A stretch of DNA of 64,000 bases from Bdellovibrionales bacterium (GTDB lineage Bacteria > Bdellovibrionota > Bdellovibrionia > Bdellovibrionales > UBA1609), in assembly GCA_016714165.1 (NCBI GenBank), contig JADJNU010000001.1, positions 124,001 to 188,000 on the forward strand, read 5' to 3'. This document shows positions 7,984 to 16,783 of this stretch, piece after piece. The notes under the pieces were generated by a model. The model did not search any database, was not told the DNA's origin, and saw only the letters and a program-made list of their open reading frames with translations. Position numbers and translations under genes: made by a program. Numbering within the stretch: position 1 is the first letter of the stretch; each line of letters opens with the position of its first letter.

Positions 7984-9350
7984 GTGAATTTTTTGGCAGT
8001 TTTTCTTTGTTTATCTTTGTTTATCTTTGTTTTTGATGATTTCGGCTCCCTTAGCTGTTGGCAGCCCTTGTCGAGAGATCATTGGGGACGCCAATTCTTT
8101 AGCGGCTTTTTTGACTGAACCCATTAGGTCCAATGATCCCTTTTTTCGCCTCCCGCCTGTGCGGGTTGATTTTCATAATTTTCCGAGGCATCGGACCGTC
8201 TCAGTGACAGGTTTCCGTTATACTGGGCAGGGGAGTAATGGCTACTATTTACTCCGGAAGTGGGATTCTTCTTGGAGATCCGGTATTGGACCAACTTTCT
8301 TTGCACCGGAAAGTGATCCCACCTTGGATCATTTCAGCTTTGGGGCCAAAGTTAGCGCGCTATTTAGGATTTGTGTTGGTCTCTGATTCGGTTATGCGTG
8401 TGCCAAACGCGGGCTTGTTCAATGAAAGGATTTTGGCTTTAAATGGTCTTTTGAAGCAAAAGGGTTTTGAACCGATTCCTATCAACTGGGTCTCTGGAAT
8501 AGAAATTCCACCAACTTCAAATCCAGATGAGGTCATGACTTATGCTGAACAGTATGTGCGGATGTTTCATTTCAGACGATCCTCGCCCTTCGAAGATCCA
8601 CAGCTCACACATGATGTGGCCCATCATGCATTAGAAATACTTTTGACCGAGTCCCAGTTAAGGCCGTTCTCGGCCCGATTAAAGGCTGCGATTGCTTTTT
8701 CTGACTTTTTGAGAATTTACCTGCCTGGGAAATCGGGAGATGTTTATCCACTTTTAATTCACCCCCAAAATAGAGAAGCCGTGATTGCTCTGTTATTTCA
8801 ACTTATAGCTCGCGATAAGGACAATTTGTCGGGATTGATTCCAGTGGAGTTGATGAGTGAAGAATCCCAAGCCGAGAGGCCACTTAATACTTCTTTCTTC
8901 AGGGTCGGTGATTTTCACCTGGGGCCCGAGATGGGAAGACCTTTCAGAAGACCATTAAAAATAAAGCTTAATTGGGACTATCGTGTGGGTGATTGGATTG
9001 GATCAACCTTATTTATTCATTTGATTCCCTTATTACGCCATGACGAGAAAAGTCCGCCTGAACGCGATGAAGTAGATAGGAAGGGAATGGAACTCCTTTT
9101 AAGGTACACTCAAAAAGAATTTGGCCCATCTATTCAAACTTTCAGAAACGACGTTTCGGCATTGGAAGAGGAATTGAAAAGACTGTTTGCAATTTTTGAT
9201 ATTGCCACAGGAGATGAATATGTTTCAACGGTTCTGGCTAGATATGATGGCAATTTCGAAGTGATAGGCGGGATTGCGTCTCCAGAGCATCCCGTCGCTT
9301 CTTTTCGTCGGCGAATAAGAGAGATGCAATCCGTTCTTCCTGGGGATTGA
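7984..9350 (+). pseudogene. Secreted protein of unknown function, disrupted reading frame
   Basis: The coding signal here is spread over three frames. A GTG at 7984 (GGAG 11 bases upstream) starts a hydrophobic leader in frame 1. The next 120 codons that look like mature protein (SPCREIIGDANS onward) are in frame 2 and stop at 8386. The long remainder (370 codons, ATG at 8238, stop at 9350) is in frame 0. Removing one copy of the 10-bp repeat at 8005-8034 joins frame 1 to frame 2 and gives a good signal peptide ending LMISAPLAVG. A further +1 change around 8240-8290 is needed to reach frame 0, unless that ORF starts on its own at 8238, which has GGGGAG just before it. The long part is mixed alpha/beta with no recognised motif. 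It may be a pseudogene, a phase-variable gene, or sequence error. Confidence 0.5.
8005..8034 (+). repeat. 10-bp tandem repeat in a putative signal-peptide region
   Basis: CTTTGTTTAT is present as two perfect copies (8005-8014, 8015-8024) and a third copy with one mismatch (8025-8034). Because the unit is not a multiple of three, gain or loss of a copy shifts the frame of the hydrophobic leader that begins at 7984. Confidence 0.8.
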
Positions 9351-9444
9351 AATCACTGCTCTGATCAATCGCCTCATCGGTAAAAGGTAAAACCTGGCGC
9401 ACAACGAAAGATCCCAAAAGACGATCTCAAATTTAATGCTGCGG

Positions 9445-9655
9445 CTGGCCCGCAGGCCTTGGGTGATTCTGTTGTGTCCAAAGACACACAGGGAGCTGGC
9501 TGAAGCAGATCTCAGGGGTTCAGGATCGAGTTCGGCTTGGTGCAGTGCTCACAACGTGAGCGCTGCTGCCGGACGCATGTTTGAAGATCCTGGACTCCTG
9601 AGATTTGGTTCAGCCAGGCGCCCTTGGAGTTTGGAACAACAATCAAGTGGGCCAG
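9445..9655 (+). ncRNA. Long near-palindromic hairpin, candidate structured RNA
   Basis: The 492 bases between 9350 and lpxC contain a 211-nt sequence whose two halves pair over almost their whole length. Visible helices, from outside in: 9445-9451 with 9649-9655; 9464-9468 with 9641-9645; 9471-9475 with 9636-9640; 9477-9482 with 9630-9635; 9496-9504 with 9609-9617; a continuous 19-bp helix 9509-9527 with 9586-9604 (two G-U pairs); and an apical GCTCAC/GTGAGC hairpin (9547-9552 with 9556-9561). There is an asymmetric internal loop around 9483-9495. An open frame crosses it but has no coding character. The rod shape and length resemble 6S-type RNAs, yet I see no conserved 6S sequence. A fold-back (MITE-like) element is the alternative. 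Strand is uncertain because the element is symmetric. Confidence 0.5.
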
Positions 9656-9717
9656 TTCACACGTCTCTGGTGTTTCTCAGTGAGTGATTCCCTCCACAAG
9701 AGTGTTGCTTAAAAATC

Positions 9718-9740
9718 ACACGCAATGCGTAGCATTGTGT
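9718..9740. other. Small hairpin upstream of lpxC
   Basis: ACACGCAATGC and GCATTGTGT face each other around GTA, forming a 9-10 bp stem with one bulge, about 100 bases upstream of lpxC. No T-tract follows. It could belong to the lpxC 5' leader or to the 3' end of the hairpin transcript. Confidence 0.3.
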
Positions 9741-9842
9741 TATCCGCATTGGGAAGAACAAAAAGATGTGTAAATCCAATAGGCTATTGCTGCCCCATCG
9801 GAGGTCCCGGTGGCACTTTTCTTGAAGGGCTTCTGATTTAAT

Positions 9843-10751
9843 ATGTTTTTACAACGAACAATTCGCAAGCGAGTGGAAGTGAGGGGAATTGGCCTTCATA
9901 CGGGAAAACCCGCACTCTTGACCTTTTGTCCGGCTCCAGAAGGGACCGGAATTTATTTTGTCAGAAGGGATCTTCCCGGAAGTCCCGCGATTTCGACGCA
10001 AGCGAAATATGTGCAGGCAACGACAATGGCGACAACTCTCGGTGGTCATGCCTTTTCTGTTTCTACAGTTGAGCATTGTTTGTCCGCCCTAGCGGCGTTT
10101 CGTATCGATAATCTTTTTATTGAGTTGAGCGGGACAGAGATCCCCATTGGGGACGGAAGTGCGAGCATTTTTCTAGATGCTTTGCTGGAATCGGGAGTGG
10201 TGGAGCAGCAGCAGCCGAGAAAGTACGCCTATATCAATCAAGCGATTTACTATGGAGACGATGAGAAACATGCCTATGTTGTTCCTTACAATGGACTTCG
10301 CGTCACTTGTACGATTGAGTTTCCCCATCCTAAGATTGGTCGTCAGACTTTAGATTTGGACATCAATGAGCACTCCTTTGCTCGTGAGATTGCCAGAGCC
10401 CGAACTTTCGGTTTTTTAAAGGATGTGGAGGCCATGCGGGAGCGGGGTCTCGCTCTTGGGGGAAGCCTTGAGAATGCTGTCGTCCTCGATGCACATGATA
10501 TTATTAATCCTGAAGGGCTTCGATTTCCTGATGAGTTTGTGCGCCACAAGATTCTTGATGCTTTGGGAGATCTGGTGACTTTAGGAATGCCGCTCATGGG
10601 TCATTTGGTACTTTACAGAGCGGGACATGACGTAATGAATCGTCTGGTGAGGACCATCATAGATTCTCCGGACCATTATCGTCATATTGAATTGGGGGCT
10701 GATCTTCCTGAAGACATCATGGTGGGCCGCCGTTTGTGGGCATTTTCGTGA
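9843..10751 (+). CDS. lpxC: UDP-3-O-acyl-N-acetylglucosamine deacetylase LpxC
   Basis: LpxC performs the first committed step of lipid A synthesis, a zinc-dependent deacetylation. The 302 residues show the zinc ligands in VEHCLSAL, and in FVRHKILDALGDL (His and Asp), and the catalytic His in RAGHDVMNRL. The N-terminus QRTIRKRVEVRGIGLHTGK is typical. ATG at 9843 has no strong Shine-Dalgarno nearby (GAAGGG is about 14 bases away). The gene stands alone, not in the cell-division cluster where it sits in many Gammaproteobacteria. A run of seven T follows the stop but no strong stem precedes it. Confidence 0.97.
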   Translation: MFLQRTIRKRVEVRGIGLHTGKPALLTFCPAPEGTGIYFVRRDLPGSPAISTQAKYVQATTMATTLGGHAFSVSTVEHCLSALAAFRIDNLFIELSGTEIPIGDGSASIFLDALLESGVVEQQQPRKYAYINQAIYYGDDEKHAYVVPYNGLRVTCTIEFPHPKIGRQTLDLDINEHSFAREIARARTFGFLKDVEAMRERGLALGGSLENAVVLDAHDIINPEGLRFPDEFVRHKILDALGDLVTLGMPLMGHLVLYRAGHDVMNRLVRTIIDSPDHYRHIELGADLPEDIMVGRRLWAFS

Positions 10752-10974
10752 GATTTTTTTCTTGGTCTCTTATTTAAACTCCCGAATCTTCGTGTCTTGG
10801 TGAGCAATCAAAACTCAAACCTGTTCTTTGCCTGCCCCATTCTCTTGACGGAGTGCCGTTTTTTCTCATAAATGAAATGGTGGGGAGAGGGATTGGGCGG
10901 ATTTCAGCAAGAGTTTAGCGGTTTGTTGTCTTTTTATTTAACATTGTAGAAACCTGAGAATTAAGGAGAAGACG

Positions 10975-12081
10975 ATGATTGTTGGTATTCCAAAAGAAAT
11001 TAAGATCAGTGAAAACAGAGTGGGTATGACGGAGGCCGGTGTTCGTCAGCTCGTTCAAGAGGGGCACACTCTCCTTGTTGAAAACAATGCCGGACTGGGT
11101 AGTTTGATTACGAACGAGCAATACGAAAAGGCGGGAGCTAAGATCGTTGGGTCAATAAAGGAAATCTACAGTAAATCTGATATGGTTGTGAAAGTAAAAG
11201 AGCCACTTCCAGATGAATATGACTTGTTACGTCCCGATCAGATTCTCTACACTTACCTGCACCTGGCAGCGGAGCCAAAATTAACAAAAGTCTTAGTCGA
11301 AAAAAGGGTGAAGGCAGTAGCTTACGAAACCATTCAGGACTCCTTCGGAAATCTTCCCTTATTGACTCCAATGAGTGAAGTTGCGGGCCGAATGGCGACG
11401 CAGATTGGAGCCTTTTATTTGCAGAAGGATCATGGAGGCAAGGGTATTTTGCTGGGTGGAGTGACTGGTACTCATGCTGGGAAAGTCACGATTATCGGGG
11501 GGGGAGTGGTCGGAACAAACGCAGCCAAAATGGCGGTTGGATTGGGCGCCGAAGTGACTGTTCTGGATGTGAATCACAAGCGGCTTGAGTATCTTGATGA
11601 TATCTTTAAAGGGCGTGTTCAGACCCTTCATTCAAATTCCCAAAACATTGAGAACAGCACTTGTCAAAGTGATCTCTTAATTGGCGGGATTTTAGTAACA
11701 GGTAGCAAAGCTCCAAAACTTGTCACCAAGGAAATGATTGCGACAATGTCCCGCGGGAGCGTTGTTGTCGATGTGGCCGTTGATCAGGGTGGATGTATTG
11801 AAACCTGTCGCCCGACATCTCACACTCATCCGACTTATGAAGTTGACGGAGTGATTCATTATTGTGTCCCAAATATGCCAGGTGTCGTAGCGAGAACATC
11901 AACTTACGCACTTACAAATGCCACCTTTCGTTACGCCTCTATGTTGGCCCGGATGGGGGTCGAAGAAGCCATTTCCAAAGATCCAGCTCTTTTTAAAGGC
12001 CTGAATGTCTATGGAGGCTACGTTTCCTACGAACCCGTAGCCAGGGATCTTGGAATGGAATACCGTCCATTTCGTTTTTAG
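10975..12081 (+). CDS. ald: Alanine dehydrogenase
   Basis: This enzyme performs NAD-dependent interconversion of L-alanine with pyruvate and ammonia. The 368 residues match the family length. The substrate-binding lysine lies in VKVKEPL and the catalytic His in YLHLAAEP. The Rossmann dinucleotide motif is VTIIGGGVVGTNAAKMA near residue 170. The C-terminal segment VPNMPGVVARTSTYALTNAT is diagnostic. ATG at 10975 follows AAGGAGAAG. For an amino-acid-consuming lifestyle this is a catabolic route for alanine. The 3' end overlaps the convergent comEC fragment by 89 bases. Confidence 0.97.
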   Translation: MIVGIPKEIKISENRVGMTEAGVRQLVQEGHTLLVENNAGLGSLITNEQYEKAGAKIVGSIKEIYSKSDMVVKVKEPLPDEYDLLRPDQILYTYLHLAAEPKLTKVLVEKRVKAVAYETIQDSFGNLPLLTPMSEVAGRMATQIGAFYLQKDHGGKGILLGGVTGTHAGKVTIIGGGVVGTNAAKMAVGLGAEVTVLDVNHKRLEYLDDIFKGRVQTLHSNSQNIENSTCQSDLLIGGILVTGSKAPKLVTKEMIATMSRGSVVVDVAVDQGGCIETCRPTSHTHPTYEVDGVIHYCVPNMPGVVARTSTYALTNATFRYASMLARMGVEEAISKDPALFKGLNVYGGYVSYEPVARDLGMEYRPFRF

Positions 12082-12910
12082 TTGGAAGTGCTGCCGAATG
12101 CGGGGGGGTGAGGGTCGCTGGAATAACGAGGTGTCCCCAGAATTCCGTCTGAATAATGGGGATTCCTTTTTGGCGGCATCGTTGCACTATTTTTGGATGG
12201 GGGTGTCCGTAGCGGTTTTTTCTGGCGCTGACAAGGCCCATTTTCAATTGCGGGAGGTAGTTCAGTAGAAGTGCGGACGTACTTGTTTTACTTCCATGGT
12301 GACCGAGAACGAGAACTTTGGTTTGTGATATCTTATGTTGATTTTGAATTGCCCAAAAACGTTCTTGGTTCGAGGGAGAATCTCCTGGGATGAGAATCTT
12401 GTTTTGAGTGCCATAATACACGCGGCTGAGTTCATTGCTAGTTTTTTGCTTTGAACCTCTCCATGATATTTCGATTATGGAGGATGGAATTTCCAAACAG
12501 GGCTTTGCACCTTTAAGTATGTCTGCCTTGTTCGGAGAAGGAGGGGGGCCCAATGGTTCCCGATCGACGCAAAATTGAGTGAAAATATGTTTCCCTTTGC
12601 TGACCATTGAAATGTGATCCCAGTCCCAATGGGAGAGGGAGAGGCGATTCGATTTGCCTTGGCATTCTCTTGTGATTTCAGTCCAAGGGGCCTTGTCACC
12701 ACCCATATCAAAGTGCCAGCAGGTTTGAGGATCAGAGAAGGTCAGAAACTGCCCCTGTCCGATGTTCCATAGAATCCATCTTGGAAAACTTTCGTTTTGG
12801 ATTACTACGGGCGCGAAAAGAACCAGTAGGACTAAACCGAGCGACGCAAGCGAACGATTTCCCACGCAAAGCAGACTCCAAAAAGAAATAGCAGCCAAGC
12901 CCATGACCAA
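11993..12910 (-). CDS. ComEC-type C-terminal metallo-beta-lactamase domain (separate frame)
   Basis: This is the C-terminal part of a ComEC/Rec2-like DNA uptake protein, in a different frame from the membrane part. After a hydrophobic segment (LGLVLLVLFAPVV) comes WILWNIGQGQ, the equivalent of the usual DVGQGD, then LSHWDWDHIS (HxDxD) and LVLGHHGSKTSTS. The replacement of D-V by W-N in the first motif removes the usual first Asp. The frame overlaps the upstream fragment by 79 bases. Either the two are translated separately, or one base is missing near 12835-12860. The C-terminal 30 residues are antisense to ald. Confidence 0.75.
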   Translation of the reverse strand: MVMGLAAISFWSLLCVGNRSLASLGLVLLVLFAPVVIQNESFPRWILWNIGQGQFLTFSDPQTCWHFDMGGDKAPWTEITRECQGKSNRLSLSHWDWDHISMVSKGKHIFTQFCVDREPLGPPPSPNKADILKGAKPCLEIPSSIIEISWRGSKQKTSNELSRVYYGTQNKILIPGDSPSNQERFWAIQNQHKISQTKVLVLGHHGSKTSTSALLLNYLPQLKMGLVSARKNRYGHPHPKIVQRCRQKGIPIIQTEFWGHLVIPATLTPPHSAALPTKNEMDGIPFQDPWLRVRRKRSLHRHSGL

Positions 12911-13719
12911 TGATTGAGCTCAATACGAACGGGCTGAAGAGGGAGGGGTATCAATTGAGCCACTTGATCGAGAATTGAGAGAATAACAGATGTAAGTCTG
13001 CTAAGGAGACTTTCAAGGGATGGGAAAAAACAAATGGTCCATGAAATCGCAAGAAGGGGCACTGCGGTCAGCAGGGTGAGGATGATGTCAACAAGTAGAC
13101 TGAAAGGGTGTGCGGCTCCCAGAGTGGCCAAGAACGGATACAGCCCAATATAAAATGCGATCGCCTTTTTCCAATTTGAAACGGGAAGACAGGCCATAAG
13201 GGAAGCTCCAAAACTCAACTGGAAAGATAGGGATATGAGCCACTGAGGGAACAGAACGAGGCTTATTGCTCCAGATACCAAAGTCAGAAGGGAGCGATTC
13301 CAAAATAAATGAAAACCAGTATTAAATTTTCCGACACAAACTTGCAGGAAGGCGCGGACGACTGGCGGTTGAAATCTGCAAATGAAAAGAAAGGGCAACA
13401 GAAAGAGATAGGATTTTTTAGAGAATGGGCCCGCCCAACTGAGTGCAATCACCATCGCTTTTTCAATCAAGACCAAATGAAGTCCGGATACAACCAAGAG
13501 ATGAACCAGTCCCAGATGTCGAAAAAGCAGCATTATTGGTGAGTTCTGAGGAATAGATGCGCCGCAACATAGTGCTTGGTAGAGATTTGTGTATTGTGAA
13601 GCTGGGATTCTGCTTAAGCACATCAAATGTGAGGTTTGAGAAGCCTTTGTTAAATGGCCAATCATGTCAAATTCACGGAAAAGTGGGATGAAAAGAAGAA
13701 TAAGGGGAAGTAAGGCCAT
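12832..13719 (-). CDS. comEC: ComEC-type competence membrane domain
   Basis: This encodes 295 residues with about seven membrane segments and the ComEC competence-domain core (LGLVHLLVVSGLHLVLIEK, then SLSFQLSFGASLM). ComEC forms the inner-membrane channel for single-stranded DNA uptake. The N-terminal OB-like domain seen in full-length ComEC is not apparent; the frame is open only about 20 codons further upstream of the ATG at 13719 and that ATG has no Shine-Dalgarno. The end at 12832 falls just where the last helix should lead to the metallo-beta-lactamase domain, which continues in another frame. With dprA at 16.8 kb, natural transformation genes are at least partly present. Confidence 0.75.
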   Translation of the reverse strand: MALLPLILLFIPLFREFDMIGHLTKASQTSHLMCLSRIPASQYTNLYQALCCGASIPQNSPIMLLFRHLGLVHLLVVSGLHLVLIEKAMVIALSWAGPFSKKSYLFLLPFLFICRFQPPVVRAFLQVCVGKFNTGFHLFWNRSLLTLVSGAISLVLFPQWLISLSFQLSFGASLMACLPVSNWKKAIAFYIGLYPFLATLGAAHPFSLLVDIILTLLTAVPLLAISWTICFFPSLESLLSRLTSVILSILDQVAQLIPLPLQPVRIELNHWSWAWLLFLFGVCFAWEIVRLRRSV

Positions 13720-14231
13720 GTGTAGTGTTCGTTGGCAAAATGGATACCAAATGTAGTACAGAACAGGTTCTCCTGCGGATATTTCATGTCCGTCTCTCGC
13801 CTGTTACTCGGATTGTAAGAAAAATTATATAACTGCTATATATTTAAAAAAAACGCTTTAATTCCAGGTAGTTAAATGTGCCTTTTTTTTAATCAATTCG
13901 CTGAAATGCAGATCAGAACACAAGTCCAAGGTCGTGAGGCCCGAGAAATTCACATACCTTGTGGATAAGTCGGCGTATCGACAGAAATTGACGAAAAATT
14001 AACGAAAACTCAATATATAAACACGAAATTGGACGATTTCCATTCGGCAAAAGATCCCTTCATTTTATGATCTTTGGATCGATAGAGGTCTGTTGAAAAG
14101 TAAACGGGTGACAGCGAGCTCTCATTTGTGGTGTAGGCCAGTTTGGAGTAAGCCCCCGAGGGGAATACCTTTGCAAATGGGTAGACATCCGCTAGGCTTG
14201 AAGGGGTGTTGATATTCGGTAGGGGGCCTTG
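13720..14231. other. AT-rich intergenic region with one DnaA-box match
   Basis: These 512 bases between comEC and the divergent TPR gene hold no gene I can support. The part 13830-13900 is very AT-rich with A and T runs. 13960-13968 reads TGTGGATAA, an exact reverse match to the DnaA box TTATCCACA. A single 9-mer is expected by chance about once in such a window, and no cluster or replication gene is nearby. The region probably carries the divergent promoters. Confidence 0.4.
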
Positions 14232-14891
14232 ATGTGCTCAAGATTTACAGTGGTCGTGGTTTTGGCACTGAGTGCATACGGAGGGCATATTGCTTCAGCC
14301 TTCTCACAAAGACCTGCGGGTCTTATCGAAGACAAAAAATCCACTCAAATTGTGAGCCCAACGCCGAACAAGGTTTTCAGGAACGAGAACCTTATTTTGA
14401 ATGAAATGGCGTCTCAAAAGAAACAGAAGACTGCGGATGGCGTTTTGAACAATGAATCACTTCTGGACCGGAAGAAAGGTCGTCTCATTGAGCAATATGA
14501 GAAATTGGGGGAAGATGATCTTTATGCCAAAGTCATTGAGTCATTTCGCAGCAAGGACAAGGCTGCATTATCTGCGTCAGCTGAGTTGATACGAAGAAAA
14601 TTTCCTTCGAGTTTACATGTGGATAATTCAATATATTTTATGGCTCTATTGGATATGCAAAATAATTCTTTTGTCCCAGCGCTTAGAAAATTTGAATCAG
14701 TTATTCAAGATTTTCCAGCAGGTAACAAGAGGGTTTCAGCCCTTTTTGCAAAGGCAATTCTATATAAAAAGCTAAATTTGGTTGATCAGAGTCAAACTGT
14801 TTTGAACCAGGTGATTAGGGAATATCCTGGTAGCCCTGAGTCCCAACGCTCTGTCATCGAATTGAAGCTTTTGAGTTCGGCCAGTCATTGA
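14232..14891 (+). CDS. Secreted TPR protein, CpoB/YbgF-like C-terminus
   Basis: This encodes 219 residues from the ATG at 14232 (GGGGG five bases upstream). A signal peptide covers residues 1-24 (VVVVLALSAYGGHIASA). A linker rich in Lys/Asn/Ser leads to a C-terminal domain of about 120 residues with repeated helices (FPSSLHVDNSIYFMALLDMQ, FESVIQDFPAGNKRVSALF, VIREYPGSPESQRS), the pattern of CpoB/YbgF TPR domains that in E. coli link Tol function to peptidoglycan synthesis. It is followed after 35 bases by the LysM protein, with which it probably forms an operon for the cell envelope. The assignment is by pattern only. Confidence 0.75.
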   Translation: MCSRFTVVVVLALSAYGGHIASAFSQRPAGLIEDKKSTQIVSPTPNKVFRNENLILNEMASQKKQKTADGVLNNESLLDRKKGRLIEQYEKLGEDDLYAKVIESFRSKDKAALSASAELIRRKFPSSLHVDNSIYFMALLDMQNNSFVPALRKFESVIQDFPAGNKRVSALFAKAILYKKLNLVDQSQTVLNQVIREYPGSPESQRSVIELKLLSSASH

Positions 14892-14926
14892 ATGATTGTA
14901 AATAGACTAGAACAAGGAAGTTCTAA

Positions 14927-16684
14927 ATGGTTTTGTTGCGACGTGGCTCCCATTTTCTTATTTCAGCCGCAATTTTTTTGCAGGGATTTCCATTTGGCAA
15001 AGCCCACGCCAGGGTCAGTCATTCGGATTTTTCTGCAAAGAAAGAGCCTCGGATAAGGGTTTCGTCTGGACCAGTGGTAGCTGAGAGTGGATTTTCGGAC
15101 GAAAATGAAATGGAACTGGAACCCTCCGATGGAAATGAGTTCTCTCCTGGCGAAAACAATGAATCAGATGAGAGTTCGTCAGCTGCAGATGATTTGCCTC
15201 CTGCGGAAGATATTTCAGATTCGGAGTTAAGAAATTCAAGTGAGGGCCAGCAAGACTCTGGAGGAACATTTGATGATCCAGATCTGGCTTATGAGGCTCG
15301 TCTCTATGATATTTTTATTAATTATAATAGTGAGGCGACCTCGCCCGAGCAGTGGAAGGTCATCGTTGGGAACCGGGAGAGTGAAATTTACCCCATTCAG
15401 AAGGGAGACAATCTATGGGAAATTTCAAAGACCTTGTTTAGCGATGGATATTTTTGGCCAAAAGTGTGGTCGATCAACAGTTCTATTTCCAATCCTCATC
15501 TGATTGAGCCCGGTCGGAAAATTCGATTTGTACCGGGCGATGATTCGCAAGCTCCTGCATTTAATGTGACCGAGGGAAGCAAGGACGCCGACGAATCGAC
15601 GGAGCCGGCGGAAGATCCAGGCAAAGCGGCTGAGGGAGACAAAGCCGATGCATCGCCAGAAAATTCCGAAAATGACGAGAGGGATTTGATTAAACCAGTG
15701 CTTCCTGCTCGAGTTACTCCAAAGGCAAGCGATAACGATCTTGATATTCCACCTCCAGAAAAAGTCAGCCGTCCAGTGATAAGGAAGTTTCCTCCGAGTT
15801 TGCCCGATTGGCAAAATGACAATGTTCTTGGGGTGTACGATTCGCTTGGAATCAGTTTCGGAAGGCGAAATGACCTGAACCTGATCACAAGTCTTGAATT
15901 GATCAACTATCTGGTTGAAGAAGTTCCAGAATCCTTGGGAGAAGTCAAAGAAGTTGAATCTGGTGGACTTTCTGCGGTGAGTTTTCAGCATATTTACGTG
16001 CAAGTGAAAAGAGGTCAAGCTCGTGTGGGAGATAAGCTCCTGATTATCCGAAATATGGGGCCTTTAGAAAGGCCGAATGAGTTTGTGGAAAAGCTTTCCT
16101 TTTATGGTCATGGAGTCGAGGTTCAGGGAGAAATTGCTTTGGTTGAAAACGTTCAAAGCAAAGAATTTTCATTTAAAACAGAATTGTTTCGTGCTCTTGT
16201 GATCAAGGCCGTCAATCCGATCGAGGTTGGATCAACACTGCTCAAAGGAGTAATTGAAAGAGTCAATTTGTTATCAGTTGGTCGACGAAGTTCTATCGTT
16301 GCCCAGATAGTTGGTGGTATGGCCAGCTCGAAGCGCCAGACATTCTATCCTCAGTCCGTTGCCTACCTAAATCGTGGATCCAAGGACGGTCTAAAGGTAG
16401 GAGATATTCTGCCTATTAGGACAAATCGTTTGCTTCGATTTCAGAAATCGATAGTTGATGAGAACACCCGTCCCAGCGGCTGGTTGAAAATTGCTCATTT
16501 AACCCCTCATTTTTCTACAGCGGTTATATTGAGAATATATGAGGAGATTTTTGCAGGAGATTTCACAGGCAGGGGCAAAACTATCAGCGGTCCGGGGGGC
16601 GAGACAAAGAGCCCGGGAACGACTCCGGAGGATTTGTCAGCGGAGGCCTTGACGGAATCGGATTCCAAAGACAAGAAGAAATAA
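14927..16684 (+). CDS. Secreted LysM-domain protein
   Basis: This encodes 585 residues. ATG at 14927 follows AAGGAAG. A signal peptide spans about 1-29 (SHFLISAAIFLQGFPFGKAHA). An acidic, Ser/Glu-rich disordered region (about 45-125) follows, then one LysM domain near residues 152-205 (IYPIQKGDNLWEISKTLF, then NSSISNPHLIEPGRKIRFV), which binds glycan chains of peptidoglycan. A second acidic linker is followed by a C-terminal half with beta-rich repeats (VYVQVKRGQARVGDKLLII, LNRGSKDGLKVGDILPI) that look like barrel-type SHE/KOW-like folds. It is likely periplasmic. It is co-transcribed with the upstream TPR gene. The exact role is unknown. Confidence 0.85.
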   Translation: MVLLRRGSHFLISAAIFLQGFPFGKAHARVSHSDFSAKKEPRIRVSSGPVVAESGFSDENEMELEPSDGNEFSPGENNESDESSSAADDLPPAEDISDSELRNSSEGQQDSGGTFDDPDLAYEARLYDIFINYNSEATSPEQWKVIVGNRESEIYPIQKGDNLWEISKTLFSDGYFWPKVWSINSSISNPHLIEPGRKIRFVPGDDSQAPAFNVTEGSKDADESTEPAEDPGKAAEGDKADASPENSENDERDLIKPVLPARVTPKASDNDLDIPPPEKVSRPVIRKFPPSLPDWQNDNVLGVYDSLGISFGRRNDLNLITSLELINYLVEEVPESLGEVKEVESGGLSAVSFQHIYVQVKRGQARVGDKLLIIRNMGPLERPNEFVEKLSFYGHGVEVQGEIALVENVQSKEFSFKTELFRALVIKAVNPIEVGSTLLKGVIERVNLLSVGRRSSIVAQIVGGMASSKRQTFYPQSVAYLNRGSKDGLKVGDILPIRTNRLLRFQKSIVDENTRPSGWLKIAHLTPHFSTAVILRIYEEIFAGDFTGRGKTISGPGGETKSPGTTPEDLSAEALTESDSKDKKK

Positions 16685-16783
16685 GGCAGGCTCTCCGATT
16701 CAGAGCGAGGTTCGGACGAAAAAGTAGCCATCGCGTCTGACGGCCCTGCCGTCGTTGGGACGATATTGCAGTTTCTTTAATGG

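Noticed and set aside
9436..9687. Open frame of 83 codons across the long hairpin
   Set aside because: Its composition is explained by the palindrome, and no start signal or homology is visible.
13960..13968. DnaA box as a sign of a replication origin
   Set aside because: Only one 9-mer, expected by chance in 64 kb; no dnaA, dnaN or GC-skew evidence and no box cluster.
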